A DNA stretch of 64,000 nucleotides from Planctomycetota bacterium (GTDB lineage: Bacteria; Planctomycetota; Planctomycetia; Pirellulales; Pirellulaceae), in contig JACNKX010000175.1 of assembly GCA_014381825.1 (NCBI GenBank), positions 1 through 64,000 on the forward strand, in the 5' to 3' direction. Position numbers and translations under genes: made by a program. Of the stretch, positions 26,103 to 33,929 are shown one piece after another; position 1 is the stretch's first letter, and each line of letters starts with the position of its first letter. A model generated the notes under the pieces. It was not told the DNA's origin. It worked only from the letters and a program-made list of their open reading frames with translations, and ran no database searches.

Positions 26103-27169
26103 CGTGGGTCCCACGCCAAGGAGGACAGAGCCATCGCAGGTCCAAACATCGCAATTGGCAGCCGGCGATCTTGCAGCGACTTCGATGCGACAGCATCGAC
26201 GGACCACGTTTCAACGGACATCGCCAAGCGGTCTTCAAGATAGTTCGCCATGTTTTTGACGGCAGCACCGCCGCCGAGCAAGACAATTTTTGTGGGCGCA
26301 AGAACACGGCGCTGATGCGACAAAAACTCTGTTGTGCGACTTAACTCTTCGATAAAGCACTCAAGTGGCTCGCGCACGACCTCTTCAATAACCCCCTGCA
26401 GGTCGGTCACGACACCGCGAGTCCGGTTGGGCATGCCGTGATCCTGAAGCAGCTTCTGGGCTTCGTCTTCCGTAACCGCTAGTGCCTTGCATATAGCGCT
26501 CGTTACGGTCCGAAATCCGCAATCCCGCAAACAGCGAACGAAAAGCGGTCGCCCACTTTTAACTGAACAGAGCGTCGCGCGATGATGCCCCCAATCAACT
26601 GCCGCGATTGGATTCGTGGCGTTTGGCGCACCCATCGCGATGGCTCGCGCTGTGGCTAGCGGCAAGCCATCTAGAACATGGCCGATTAGCCCTGATTCAC
26701 GCATATCTTTTGCAACTTGAGCCGCCCACGAAGATGTCACCGACAAGGCGATCGTATTATCGAACGCAGGCCCTTTGTCAGCAGGAAGATCAACCGACCA
26801 ATGATCGAATTCCCGGGGCAACTGAGTTCCGGCGTAGGCTGTGTCAAGTTCTCTCTGAACAGCCGTCCGCTGTTCGGCGTCGGTGTTGCCTGCGACGTTA
26901 CATGTTCTCACATCACACACAGCCATAGGGAGCGTGATGGCGGCATCACGACCTCGAAAACGCGTTCCTAGCGAGAGTGCCGCCTGGATTTCAATACTGG
27001 ACGAGATTTCCGTCGTATCGTCGTCACCCTGCAGCCAGGGCTCTTGTCGAGGAATGCTTAACGCTTCCACCAACTCGACCCGCGAGCCGCGCCGCTCAAC
27101 TTGGGCGAGCTTCACCATGCGCGTCCCGATATCGACGCCGATCCAGCCTTTGGTACGAGAGAAGATCAT
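26099..27169 (-). CDS. pilM: PilM-like actin-fold pilus assembly ATPase
   Basis: A 356-residue cytoplasmic protein with the FtsA/PilM actin-like fold. It starts with GWIGVDIGTRMVKLAQVE (phosphate-1 loop). A second nucleotide loop is in AAVDWGHHRATLCSVKSG, and VLLGGGAAVKNMANYLEDRL is the C-terminal adenosine motif. PilM binds the PilN tail and tethers the periplasmic alignment complex to the PilB/PilC motor. The gene follows a small membrane-protein gene by 3 bases and overlaps pilN by 4, so it is embedded in the operon. The Asp residues needed for nucleotide binding are present by eye; activity is unproven. Confidence 0.88.
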   Translation of the reverse strand: MIFSRTKGWIGVDIGTRMVKLAQVERRGSRVELVEALSIPRQEPWLQGDDDTTEISSSIEIQAALSLGTRFRGRDAAITLPMAVCDVRTCNVAGNTDAEQRTAVQRELDTAYAGTQLPREFDHWSVDLPADKGPAFDNTIALSVTSSWAAQVAKDMRESGLIGHVLDGLPLATARAIAMGAPNATNPIAAVDWGHHRATLCSVKSGRPLFVRCLRDCGFRTVTSAICKALAVTEDEAQKLLQDHGMPNRTRGVVTDLQGVIEEVVREPLECFIEELSRTTEFLSHQRRVLAPTKIVLLGGGAAVKNMANYLEDRLAMSVETWSVDAVASKSLQDRRLPIAMFGPAMALSSLAWDPR

Positions 27170-27172
27170 CCG

Positions 27173-27466
27173 CTAGCGAGCCTCCGTCGGCGACTGAGCC
27201 GAGTTGCTTACGAATTGCTTTGCAAGTTTCTCCATCCGTTCCAATCTCGCGTCCATTTTTCCAAGCGTTGCCGACATCTCACGAAGCAACCCCTCGGAAC
27301 GTTGCGCGCCGCTTTGGAAGTGTTGCTGTTTAGGCTCGCTGCGCCGAGTATCGGCTTGTACGGTCGTGTCTCGCGAGGCAAAACCGACCACATAGCCAGC
27401 GCCGAGAAAGAGAGCGATTCCCGCTAGCCGCCTAGCGTTCACGATCGACGATTCTTGCTTTGACAT
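27173..27466 (-). CDS. Small single-pass membrane protein in the pilus operon
   Basis: A 97-residue protein with a short basic N-terminus, one TM (about 13-32, RLAGIALFLGAGYVVGFASRD) and an extracytoplasmic part (about 33-97) with a coiled-coil-like stretch, LREMSATLGKMDARLERMEKLAKQF. I do not recognise a family. It is fitted with 4- and 3-base gaps between pilC and pilM, a position where classical type IV pilus operons have no gene. Co-translation with the motor and alignment genes suggests it is part of, or regulates, the inner-membrane platform. ATG 27466 is chosen over the ATG at 27484, which would lie inside pilC. Confidence 0.6.
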   Translation of the reverse strand: MSKQESSIVNARRLAGIALFLGAGYVVGFASRDTTVQADTRRSEPKQQHFQSGAQRSEGLLREMSATLGKMDARLERMEKLAKQFVSNSAQSPTEAR

Positions 27467-27470
27467 TTGT

Positions 27471-28592
27471 CTAGCCCTTGGCAACAGATGACAGATCGAA
27501 CAGCGGTAACATCACCGCCATGACAATGATGGCGACTAGCGCACCCATCACGACGGTGATCACTGGCTCCATGAACGCGACCACTTCTTTGAGCTTGGCT
27601 TCGCCTTCCTCTTCGTAATGTTGGCCGATCATCCCGGTTACCATTCCCAGCGTTCCCGTCTTCTCCGCTGTGACGACCATCTCGCCCGCTGACCCCGGCA
27701 CGAAGTCGCTTGCGAGTAGAGCGCTCGCCAATCCGCGACCATTCATGACATCGTCTTCCAACTGGACGAACAGGTCGACGTAGAGCGAGTTCTTCACGGA
27801 AGAGCGAGCAAGTCGCAAGCCATCGAGCAGCGGTACGCCGCTGTCGATCATGATCCCCAACAGTCGGCAGACGCGACCGATCAGTAGCGAGCGAGTCACA
27901 CCCGACAGAATCGGGGCGCTGAGCGAAAAGCGATCCCACATCAAGCGGCCGGTCACGCTGCGTTTGAAAAAGTAGGCACCGGTGAAGCCGCCTACAAGGA
28001 GTGGCACCCAAAACCAGAAACGCATTCGGAGTTCGGATGATACGCTGATCAGGAACTGGGTGACGACGGGTAACGGCGCGTCGAAATCAGCAAAGATCTC
28101 TGCGAACCTCGGCAACACGAACAAGATCAACGCCAACAGCACAGTACTCGAAACCACAGATAGGAGAATCGGGTAGGCAAGCATCGTCCGGACTGAGTTT
28201 CGTAGTCGCATATCGTTGCGGAGCAGTTCCGAGAGTTGACGCAATACTTCCGGAAGACGTCCCGAAGCTTCACCGGCAGAAACACTGGCTACGAACGTAG
28301 CATCAAAAACGTGCCCATACTTCGCCATGGATTCAGAGACGGAATTGCCGCTGAGAACGCTCTCGTGAACCTCCTCCAGGATCGGTCGCAGTGCGGGCGA
28401 CGTACACTGACGAACAAGCGACTCGAGCGCGGACGCCATGTCGACGCCAGCTCGAGTCATAATCGCCATTTGGGACGTCATGTCGACCAACTCGGCTCGC
28501 TTCACCTTGGGACCAAACCACGAACTCCTTCCCGAAACAGCCTGTGCCGCGTTCGCTGCGTTCATCCCGATATTGTTCGCGCCAACTACCAT
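27471..28592 (-). CDS. pilC: Inner-membrane platform protein, PilC/GspF family
   Basis: A 373-residue polytopic protein with the duplicated GspF domain (about 35-160 and 235-360) and three long hydrophobic segments, near 140-160, 185-205 and 345-365. Recognisable motifs include SGRLPEVLRQLSELL in the first half and SGVPLLDGLRLARSSV and GEMVVTAEKTGTLGMV in the second. It couples the PilB ATPase to pilin extraction and assembly. The gene starts 4 bases after the pilB stop; the start may alternatively be the in-frame ATG at codon 10. Confidence 0.92.
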   Translation of the reverse strand: MVVGANNIGMNAANAAQAVSGRSSWFGPKVKRAELVDMTSQMAIMTRAGVDMASALESLVRQCTSPALRPILEEVHESVLSGNSVSESMAKYGHVFDATFVASVSAGEASGRLPEVLRQLSELLRNDMRLRNSVRTMLAYPILLSVVSSTVLLALILFVLPRFAEIFADFDAPLPVVTQFLISVSSELRMRFWFWVPLLVGGFTGAYFFKRSVTGRLMWDRFSLSAPILSGVTRSLLIGRVCRLLGIMIDSGVPLLDGLRLARSSVKNSLYVDLFVQLEDDVMNGRGLASALLASDFVPGSAGEMVVTAEKTGTLGMVTGMIGQHYEEEGEAKLKEVVAFMEPVITVVMGALVAIIVMAVMLPLFDLSSVAKG

Positions 28593-28596
28593 ATTA

Positions 28597-30381
28597 TCAC
28601 TCGACGAATGCGATTCGCATAACTTCGTCCAAACTTGTTAACTCTTGCTCTGCCATACGCAGCCCCTCTTCCAACAGTGAGTTGCCGCCATTTTTTCGGA
28701 ACCAACTTCGAATCTCTTCGACGCCGGAGTTCGCGGAGATCATCTCTCGCAGTTCTTGCTCAATGACCAAGACTTCATAGATACCCAGCCGTCCTTGAAA
28801 TCCGGTGTCGTAGCAGTCTTTGCATCCCTCGCCGCGCGCGAATGAACGCCGCTTGTCGCCCTCGTAATGGATGCTCTCTAGAAAGTCGGCGGGCGGATAG
28901 TAGGAAGTTCGACATTTCGGACAGATCGTTCGAATGAGCCGCTGGGCAATCACGCCGACGACGGCCGCCGAAATCTTAAAGGGCTCGACATCCATATCCT
29001 GTAACCGAGTGATCGCCCCTGCCGCGTCGTTCGTATGCAACGTGCTCAGTACAAGATGCCCCGTGAGGGCGGCTTGCACAGCGACTTGCGCCGTTTCGCC
29101 ATCGCGAATTTCACCGACCATGATGATATCCGGGTCTTGGCGCAATATCGCACGCAAGGCTGTTGCGAAGGACAGCTGACGCGATTTTTCGGCCTGAACT
29201 TGGTTGATCAGCTCAAGTTGATACTCGACGGGATCTTCAACCGTAATGATGTTTCGATGGACCGATTTGATCAGCTCAAGTGCCGAGTAGAGTGTTGTCG
29301 TCTTTCCACTACCCGTTGGTCCCGTTACGAGCAGGAGGCCATACGGGCGCGCTAACAGATTCTTTACGTTAATTAACGACTCCGGCGGCATACCAAGTTT
29401 GTCGAGGTTAAAAGTCACCCGGCGGCGATCAAGAACACGTAACACGACCTTTTCGCCCAGCACCGTGGGAAGTGTGGAGATCCGCAAGTCGACTTCCTTG
29501 CCCTCGACCGCGACCTGACAGCGACCGTCCTGTGGGATTCGATGCTCCGCGATGTCCATTTTGCTCATGACTTTGATACGCGAAACAATCGCAGCATGAA
29601 TGTCACGGCGTGGGCGGAGAACTTCTATCAATTGACCGTCGACACGAAATCGAACGATCGTGTGCTTGCGAGTTGGTTCAATGTGAATGTCGCTAGCGCC
29701 CTTGCGAAGCGACTGCAGAATCAGATAGTTGACCAGGTTGATGACGGGACTGCCGTCGACCATCGATTCGACCGACGACAAGTCGAGTTCAATGTCTTCG
29801 TTCTGCAACTCGACAGCCGCCTCGTCCATATCCGCGGTAACCGTGTCGACCGCGAAGTCCTCTTCGTACGCACGGGTCATCATCCGTTGGATATTACTGG
29901 CAAAGGCAAAGACCGGACGGACCTTCAAGCCGGTGATCCGTTCAAGCTCGTCCAACTGTTCGAGATTCTGTGGTTCGGTCATCGCGACCGACAAGACGCC
30001 GCGCACTTTGAACATGGCGAGCGAAGTCAGACGCTCTGCCGCTTCACGAGGAAGGATGCGCACGACCGCCGGGTCGATAACGCCTTCCCGCAACCTGATC
30101 GAAGGAATTCTCAGCTGCCTCTGAATGAAGGGCAACATCTGATCTTCGGTGATCACACCCAACTCCAGCAAAATTTCGCCGAGCTTCTGCCCCTTTGAAG
30201 CTTGCAGCTTGAGTGCGTCTTCCAACTCGTCTCGAGTCAGTAACTCGGCTTCCACCAATTGTTCGCCGAGTGGCATGGATTGTCGACGCGGCGAAAACGC
30301 TACTGCACGCGACTGGGCAGTACGAACTAGCGTTGTCGCTTGAGGTTGGTTGGCCTCTGGGATGTCGGTCGCTGTACTCAT
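28597..30381 (-). CDS. pilB: PilB/GspE assembly ATPase with N-terminal MshEN domain
   Basis: A 594-residue hexameric ATPase that powers pilus or pseudopilus assembly. The N-terminal MshEN domain (about 38-115) shows two motifs, PLGEQLVEAELLTRDELEDALKLQ-type and KLGEILLELGVITEDQM-type. MshEN can bind c-di-GMP, but here the residue before LG is Pro or Lys, not the Arg of known binders. Then follow the Walker A GPTGSGKTTTLYSALE (about 353), the Asp box, Walker B region IMVGEIRDGETA and His box LSTLHTNDAAG. A zinc-type tetra-Cys pair, CPKC near 486 and CKDC near 519, is typical of GspE/PilB. It overlaps the upstream STAS gene by ATGA. Confidence 0.94.
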   Translation of the reverse strand: MSTATDIPEANQPQATTLVRTAQSRAVAFSPRRQSMPLGEQLVEAELLTRDELEDALKLQASKGQKLGEILLELGVITEDQMLPFIQRQLRIPSIRLREGVIDPAVVRILPREAAERLTSLAMFKVRGVLSVAMTEPQNLEQLDELERITGLKVRPVFAFASNIQRMMTRAYEEDFAVDTVTADMDEAAVELQNEDIELDLSSVESMVDGSPVINLVNYLILQSLRKGASDIHIEPTRKHTIVRFRVDGQLIEVLRPRRDIHAAIVSRIKVMSKMDIAEHRIPQDGRCQVAVEGKEVDLRISTLPTVLGEKVVLRVLDRRRVTFNLDKLGMPPESLINVKNLLARPYGLLLVTGPTGSGKTTTLYSALELIKSVHRNIITVEDPVEYQLELINQVQAEKSRQLSFATALRAILRQDPDIIMVGEIRDGETAQVAVQAALTGHLVLSTLHTNDAAGAITRLQDMDVEPFKISAAVVGVIAQRLIRTICPKCRTSYYPPADFLESIHYEGDKRRSFARGEGCKDCYDTGFQGRLGIYEVLVIEQELREMISANSGVEEIRSWFRKNGGNSLLEEGLRMAEQELTSLDEVMRIAFVE

Positions 30382-30713
30382 TCGATGAAACTCCCGACTG
30401 CCTGGCTGAGTTCGGGGAACACATCAAAGTACGAAGCGACGCCGGTCACGGAGAGAATGTCGTCACATAGCGGGTTGGCTCCGGCTAGTTTCAAGTCGCC
30501 CATTTTTTTCTGGAAGCGATCTCGAAGATCCAGCAGCCGTTCCAGTCCAGCGCTATCGATCAGTGGAACACTTCGCAAATCGAGAACCGCACGCGGCTGG
30601 CCTTCGCTGAGGCAACCGTCGAACGCACCTTCCAGTAACTCCAAAGCGTCGCCGCTCAGCGGAAGTGTTCCACTGATGACGTTGATGGCACCTTGTTTCG
30701 AGTGCTTAAACAT
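30378..30713 (-). CDS. STAS-domain protein (anti-sigma factor antagonist type)
   Basis: A 111-residue single STAS domain. The core strand-helix element reads AVLDLRSVPLIDSAGLERLL, with the phosphorylatable Ser at position 54 in the DSAGL motif, as in SpoIIAA/RsbV. Such proteins switch partners with an anti-sigma kinase or with other STAS-binding proteins. The gene overlaps pilB by 4 bases (ATGA) and lies 10 bases after the histidine kinase, so it is an integral operon member. That joins a phospho-switch to the pilus motor. No HATPase_c anti-sigma kinase of the RsbW type or PP2C phosphatase is in the window. Confidence 0.85.
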   Translation of the reverse strand: MFKHSKQGAINVISGTLPLSGDALELLEGAFDGCLSEGQPRAVLDLRSVPLIDSAGLERLLDLRDRFQKKMGDLKLAGANPLCDDILSVTGVASYFDVFPELSQAVGSFIE

Positions 30714-30723
30714 TGATCTCGAG

Positions 30724-32547
30724 TCATTCCAAGGGCAGAGTTGCGATGAAAGTCGTTCCCTCGCCGAGTGCGCTTTGAACGGTTAGATCACCGTTATGAA
30801 GTTTGATTACTTCGTGAGCCATCGAAAGACCAAGCCCCGTCCCGGTGACCTGTTGAACCGATGGATTTGAACTGCGGAAGAATTTGTCGTAAATGCGAGG
30901 CAACTCTTCTTCCGATATACCAACACCCGAATCCTCGACCTCGATTCGAATTTCGCGATCTGTGATCTTGACCTCGAATCGGACTCGGCCCCCGTCGGGC
31001 GTATACTTGGCCGCATTGCCAAGAAGATTGACCAGCGCGACGTTGACTTTATCTTTATCAAGCTTTGTTTGTGGGTACTTGGCCGGGAAGATCGTTTCGA
31101 AGTCGAGCTGCTTTTTATCCATCTGCGACTTTATCTTCCCGACCACTTCCGAGAACATGCGGTCTAGATCGACTCCCTGCTTGTGCAGAGTAAGCGATCC
31201 CGCCTCCATGCTGCTAACGCTGAGCAGGTCGTCGATAAATCGCGCCAATCGCGTTGCTTCGACATTGATCGTATTGCAGAACTCTTTCTGCGACTCGACG
31301 TCTAGATCATCACCCATCGAGAGCGTTTCGGCGTATGCCTTGATGTTGGCAAGCGGCGTCCGCAGCTCATGCGTTGCATTGTCGAGGAATTGATCTCGCA
31401 TCGCGTCTGCGAGTTTCTGTTGCGTGATATCTCGGACGGTCCACACTTGGCCCGCGCATGTGGCATTCTCCGATGTGCGAATCGGTGTTCGCGCGATCCT
31501 CAAGACTTGCTTCGCCTCGCCGTCGCCGCGTTCCAACTCTTCAGCAACCTGCCGCGCAAATCGATCTGGGTCGAACAGCGCGAGGCCACTCGCTTGTTCC
31601 GAGTTGAGGCCCAGGCCAACTTCGACGCTCTTCCCAAGCAGGCTATCCACCTGGGCGTCGGCGGCTAATAACGCTGCCATCGACTGATTTGCAAAAGTAA
31701 TGATTCCGTCTTGATCGCTTACGGCGATGCCTTCAGGCAGGCTGTTCAAGATATCGTCTGATTTTCCTTGGCGGAGTGTTCGCACGGCGTCGCCCAGTCG
31801 TTGGTCGAGACTGTTCTGTGTGTTCTCTTCTTGGAATTCGCGAACGATTCGATTCCATCCCAACACATTTGGTCCTCGTGACTTGATTGGGGACAGCTCG
31901 ACATCGGCGAGCGTTGGCGCGATCGCCGCCTGTCGGAGTTGCGAGTCGACGGATGCCATTGGGCTGACCAAGCGATGAAGTGTGAAACAACCTAAGACGA
32001 CGAGCAGCAGCGGGCAGCACACGACAACGAACGCATGCCGCGTTACCATTCGCGTCATTTCGCCGGTGGATGGCTCCGCCTTGGCGATGATCAGCCTACC
32101 CGCGATGCCAGTCGGAGCGTGAATCGACGCGTTATACTCGCGAATCTTCAGCGAGCCGCTGGTATAGCGTACGGCTTCGATGTCGCCGTGACGTGTCGTA
32201 ATGCCGTTCTCGGCGTCATGGGTCTTCCCGACCAGACGCTTTCGCGAGTGAGCCTCGTACGAGTTATCATTCGAGACAAACGCGCAGAATAGCAGTGAAC
32301 GCTCGCGAGAAAATCGCTCTACAAGCGTTTGGAGCTGAGGGTCGTCCTGGGATGCTATCTCGAGAGCCGTTAACGTCGAGGCGTGTTGAAGATACGAGAG
32401 CAGCTCGTCTTCCATGTTGCGAACAACAATCGACTTGGTGACGAAAACTGCACTAACAGCGAGCCACAAGATTGCAACGAGTGAATAGAGGAGGTAGCAA
32501 ACGACTACCCGCCTTGGCAACTCGACTTTGACGGATCTTGCTAACAT
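30724..32547 (-). CDS. Membrane sensor histidine kinase with PAS domain
   Basis: A 607-residue kinase. TM1 (about 12-38) and TM2 (about 173-196) flank a periplasmic sensor region of about 135 residues; a HAMP-like linker follows. A PAS domain (about 262-365) carries the typical LNSLPEGIAVSDQDGIITFANQS. The HisKA H box is NATHELRTPLANIK with phospho-accepting H393, and the ATPase has N box NLLGNAAKYTP, G1 VEDSGVGISEEEL and GTGLGLSMAHEV. It is upstream of the STAS and pilB genes and 26 bases after a response-regulator gene; the two are the likely cognate pair controlling the pilus locus. The signal is unknown. Confidence 0.92.
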   Translation of the reverse strand: MLARSVKVELPRRVVVCYLLYSLVAILWLAVSAVFVTKSIVVRNMEDELLSYLQHASTLTALEIASQDDPQLQTLVERFSRERSLLFCAFVSNDNSYEAHSRKRLVGKTHDAENGITTRHGDIEAVRYTSGSLKIREYNASIHAPTGIAGRLIIAKAEPSTGEMTRMVTRHAFVVVCCPLLLVVLGCFTLHRLVSPMASVDSQLRQAAIAPTLADVELSPIKSRGPNVLGWNRIVREFQEENTQNSLDQRLGDAVRTLRQGKSDDILNSLPEGIAVSDQDGIITFANQSMAALLAADAQVDSLLGKSVEVGLGLNSEQASGLALFDPDRFARQVAEELERGDGEAKQVLRIARTPIRTSENATCAGQVWTVRDITQQKLADAMRDQFLDNATHELRTPLANIKAYAETLSMGDDLDVESQKEFCNTINVEATRLARFIDDLLSVSSMEAGSLTLHKQGVDLDRMFSEVVGKIKSQMDKKQLDFETIFPAKYPQTKLDKDKVNVALVNLLGNAAKYTPDGGRVRFEVKITDREIRIEVEDSGVGISEEELPRIYDKFFRSSNPSVQQVTGTGLGLSMAHEVIKLHNGDLTVQSALGEGTTFIATLPLE

Positions 32548-32573
32548 TCGCTCGCCTCACCCTTCAGCCTCCG

Positions 32574-32975
32574 TCACGGCGAAACGGGTTCGCTGACCGC
32601 TTCTAAATGGTCTTCCACGGCCGTGACAATCTCTTTCGGACTGAATGGCTTCAGGAACGTAGCCGCAATTCCAAGCTCGGCTTTCAGTCGAGGAAGCTCA
32701 AGCTCCATGCCTTTGGCAGTCAACATGATCACGGGCTTGTCACGATACGCGTCGAGGGTGCGAAGTTTCTCGCAGAACTCACATCCTGTCATTTCAGGCA
32801 TTTGTTGATCAGTCACGATCAGGTCGAAGTCATCTTCTTGAACGGCTTCCCATGCCAAGCGACCGTTGTACGCGACAGTGACTTGGAACCCAGCCCGCTC
32901 CAGGTTAAATCGAACAACACTTGCCAATGCCGCGTTGTCTTCGGCGACTAGGATGCGTCTTTCCGAGTTACTCAT
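32574..32975 (-). CDS. Single-domain response regulator
   Basis: A 133-residue receiver without an output domain. Acidic residues in VAEDN, acceptor Asp in LIVTDQQMPEMTG, Thr in MLTAKG and the Lys in FLKPFSPKE are all present, so it should be phosphorylatable. It is the first gene before the histidine kinase in the same transcript direction. Without a DNA-binding or enzymatic domain it must act through protein contact, possibly with the STAS protein or the PilB motor, or as a phosphorelay intermediate. The short C-terminal tail (AVSEPVSP) shows no motif. Confidence 0.9.
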   Translation of the reverse strand: MSNSERRILVAEDNAALASVVRFNLERAGFQVTVAYNGRLAWEAVQEDDFDLIVTDQQMPEMTGCEFCEKLRTLDAYRDKPVIMLTAKGMELELPRLKAELGIAATFLKPFSPKEIVTAVEDHLEAVSEPVSP

Positions 32976-33114
32976 CGTCGCCCTCGTGGAAGTGTGCGGA
33001 CCACTGTGCTGCCCCGCTGCAAAGAACGAACAGCGTAAGCGTCCGATTCGGATTAATTCATCGGGCCGATTCGACCCTCGGCTTCGTCATTCATGAAACT
33101 GTCGTTCTGACCCC

Positions 33115-33138
33115 GTTCTGACCTATGACCGTCAGAAC
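33115..33138 (-). terminator. Candidate hairpin after the pilin gene
   Basis: GTTCTGAC (33115-33122) and GTCAGAAC (33131-33138) form a perfect 8-bp stem with an 8-base loop, 31 bases downstream of the pilin stop on the minus strand. A second direct copy of TCGTTCTGACC lies at 33103-33112. There is no T run, so it may attenuate rather than end transcription, leaving high pilin and lower downstream expression. Confidence 0.4.
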
Positions 33139-33169
33139 CGGAACAGCTTGCCGATCTTGGCCAGTTCGA

Positions 33170-33592
33170 TTACAGCTCGGAGTACTTGGTCACACCATCG
33201 TTAGTAAGGGCGTCCGAGTTGACGATGAAGTCACCGGTTGCGGGATCATAAACCCAGCCCTCAGTTCCACTTACGGTCAGTGCGGCGTCAATTTTGATCG
33301 CGGAACTGTTTTGACCACCGACCTTTGCCTTCGGGAACGTGGTTCCGCGAATGAATGGCTTAAGCTTTGTGTGAATGTCAGCGGAAGTTCCTTGTGGGTA
33401 ACCGCCGGCAGTTATCTGCGTCTTGTAAAGTTCCAACGCATCGCGAACCGCAGCGAGCGTTTGAGCAACGCCTGAGTCTGCCGCCTCGTCAGCGTTGTTG
33501 ATGATCTTGGGAGCGGCGATGGCGGCCAAGATCCCGAGAATCAGAACGACCACTACAAGTTCAACCAATGTAAACCCACTCTTGCGTGCCAT
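33170..33592 (-). CDS. Type IV pilin/GspG-like major subunit
   Basis: A 140-residue prepilin with a classic class III signal: a short basic leader MARKSG cut before FTLVELVVVVLILGILAAIAAPK, giving Phe at +1 and Glu at +5 of the mature protein. The remainder is a short GspG-like globular domain with YKTQITAGGYP, VGGQNSS and a C-terminal GWVYDPATGDFIVNSDAL, which resembles the calcium-loop end of major pseudopilins. The protein is too short for most major pilins and closer to GspG, but the operon is PilMNO-like. No prepilin peptidase is in the window. AGGAG lies just upstream of the ATG. Confidence 0.9.
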   Translation of the reverse strand: MARKSGFTLVELVVVVLILGILAAIAAPKIINNADEAADSGVAQTLAAVRDALELYKTQITAGGYPQGTSADIHTKLKPFIRGTTFPKAKVGGQNSSAIKIDAALTVSGTEGWVYDPATGDFIVNSDALTNDGVTKYSEL

Positions 33593-33929
33593 GACCAGAA
33601 TCTCCTATTGCGTTTTCATTGTCCCAAATCGCGGGAACATCCTTGCCTTACTTGTTTTAAGGAACTTCGGACCCAGCGGCGATTAACCGAGGTGCCGGTA
33701 AACGATAGGTCACGAAGTCGTGTTGCGACTCATTTCGCGTGTTTTTTATCCGTGCATGCGCTGACTGTCTCTCCCTTCGATTAATTAGCTCCACGCAATT
33801 GACTGTATTACTTCCTGACCTACGTTTTTTGAGACCTGCCTTAAGCGCAGTGACCGTCGCACGCGTTGCTGGGTAACGAACCGCAGCTGCATCCGACAAT
33901 TTATTGCTCCCTTGCAGAAGCTAATTACC
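33593..33929. other. Divergent promoter region between pilin and HD-GYP genes
   Basis: A 337-base gap between two divergent genes, so both promoters must be here. A minus-strand open frame (33657-33899, 80 codons) has no ribosome site or protein-like composition and is not called. I could not identify a convincing -35/-10 or -24/-12 pair. Confidence 0.5.

Noticed and set aside
33657-33899. 80-codon minus-strand frame between pilin and HD-GYP genes
   Set aside because: No ribosome site, no protein-like pattern, and it would fill the promoter region of two divergent genes.
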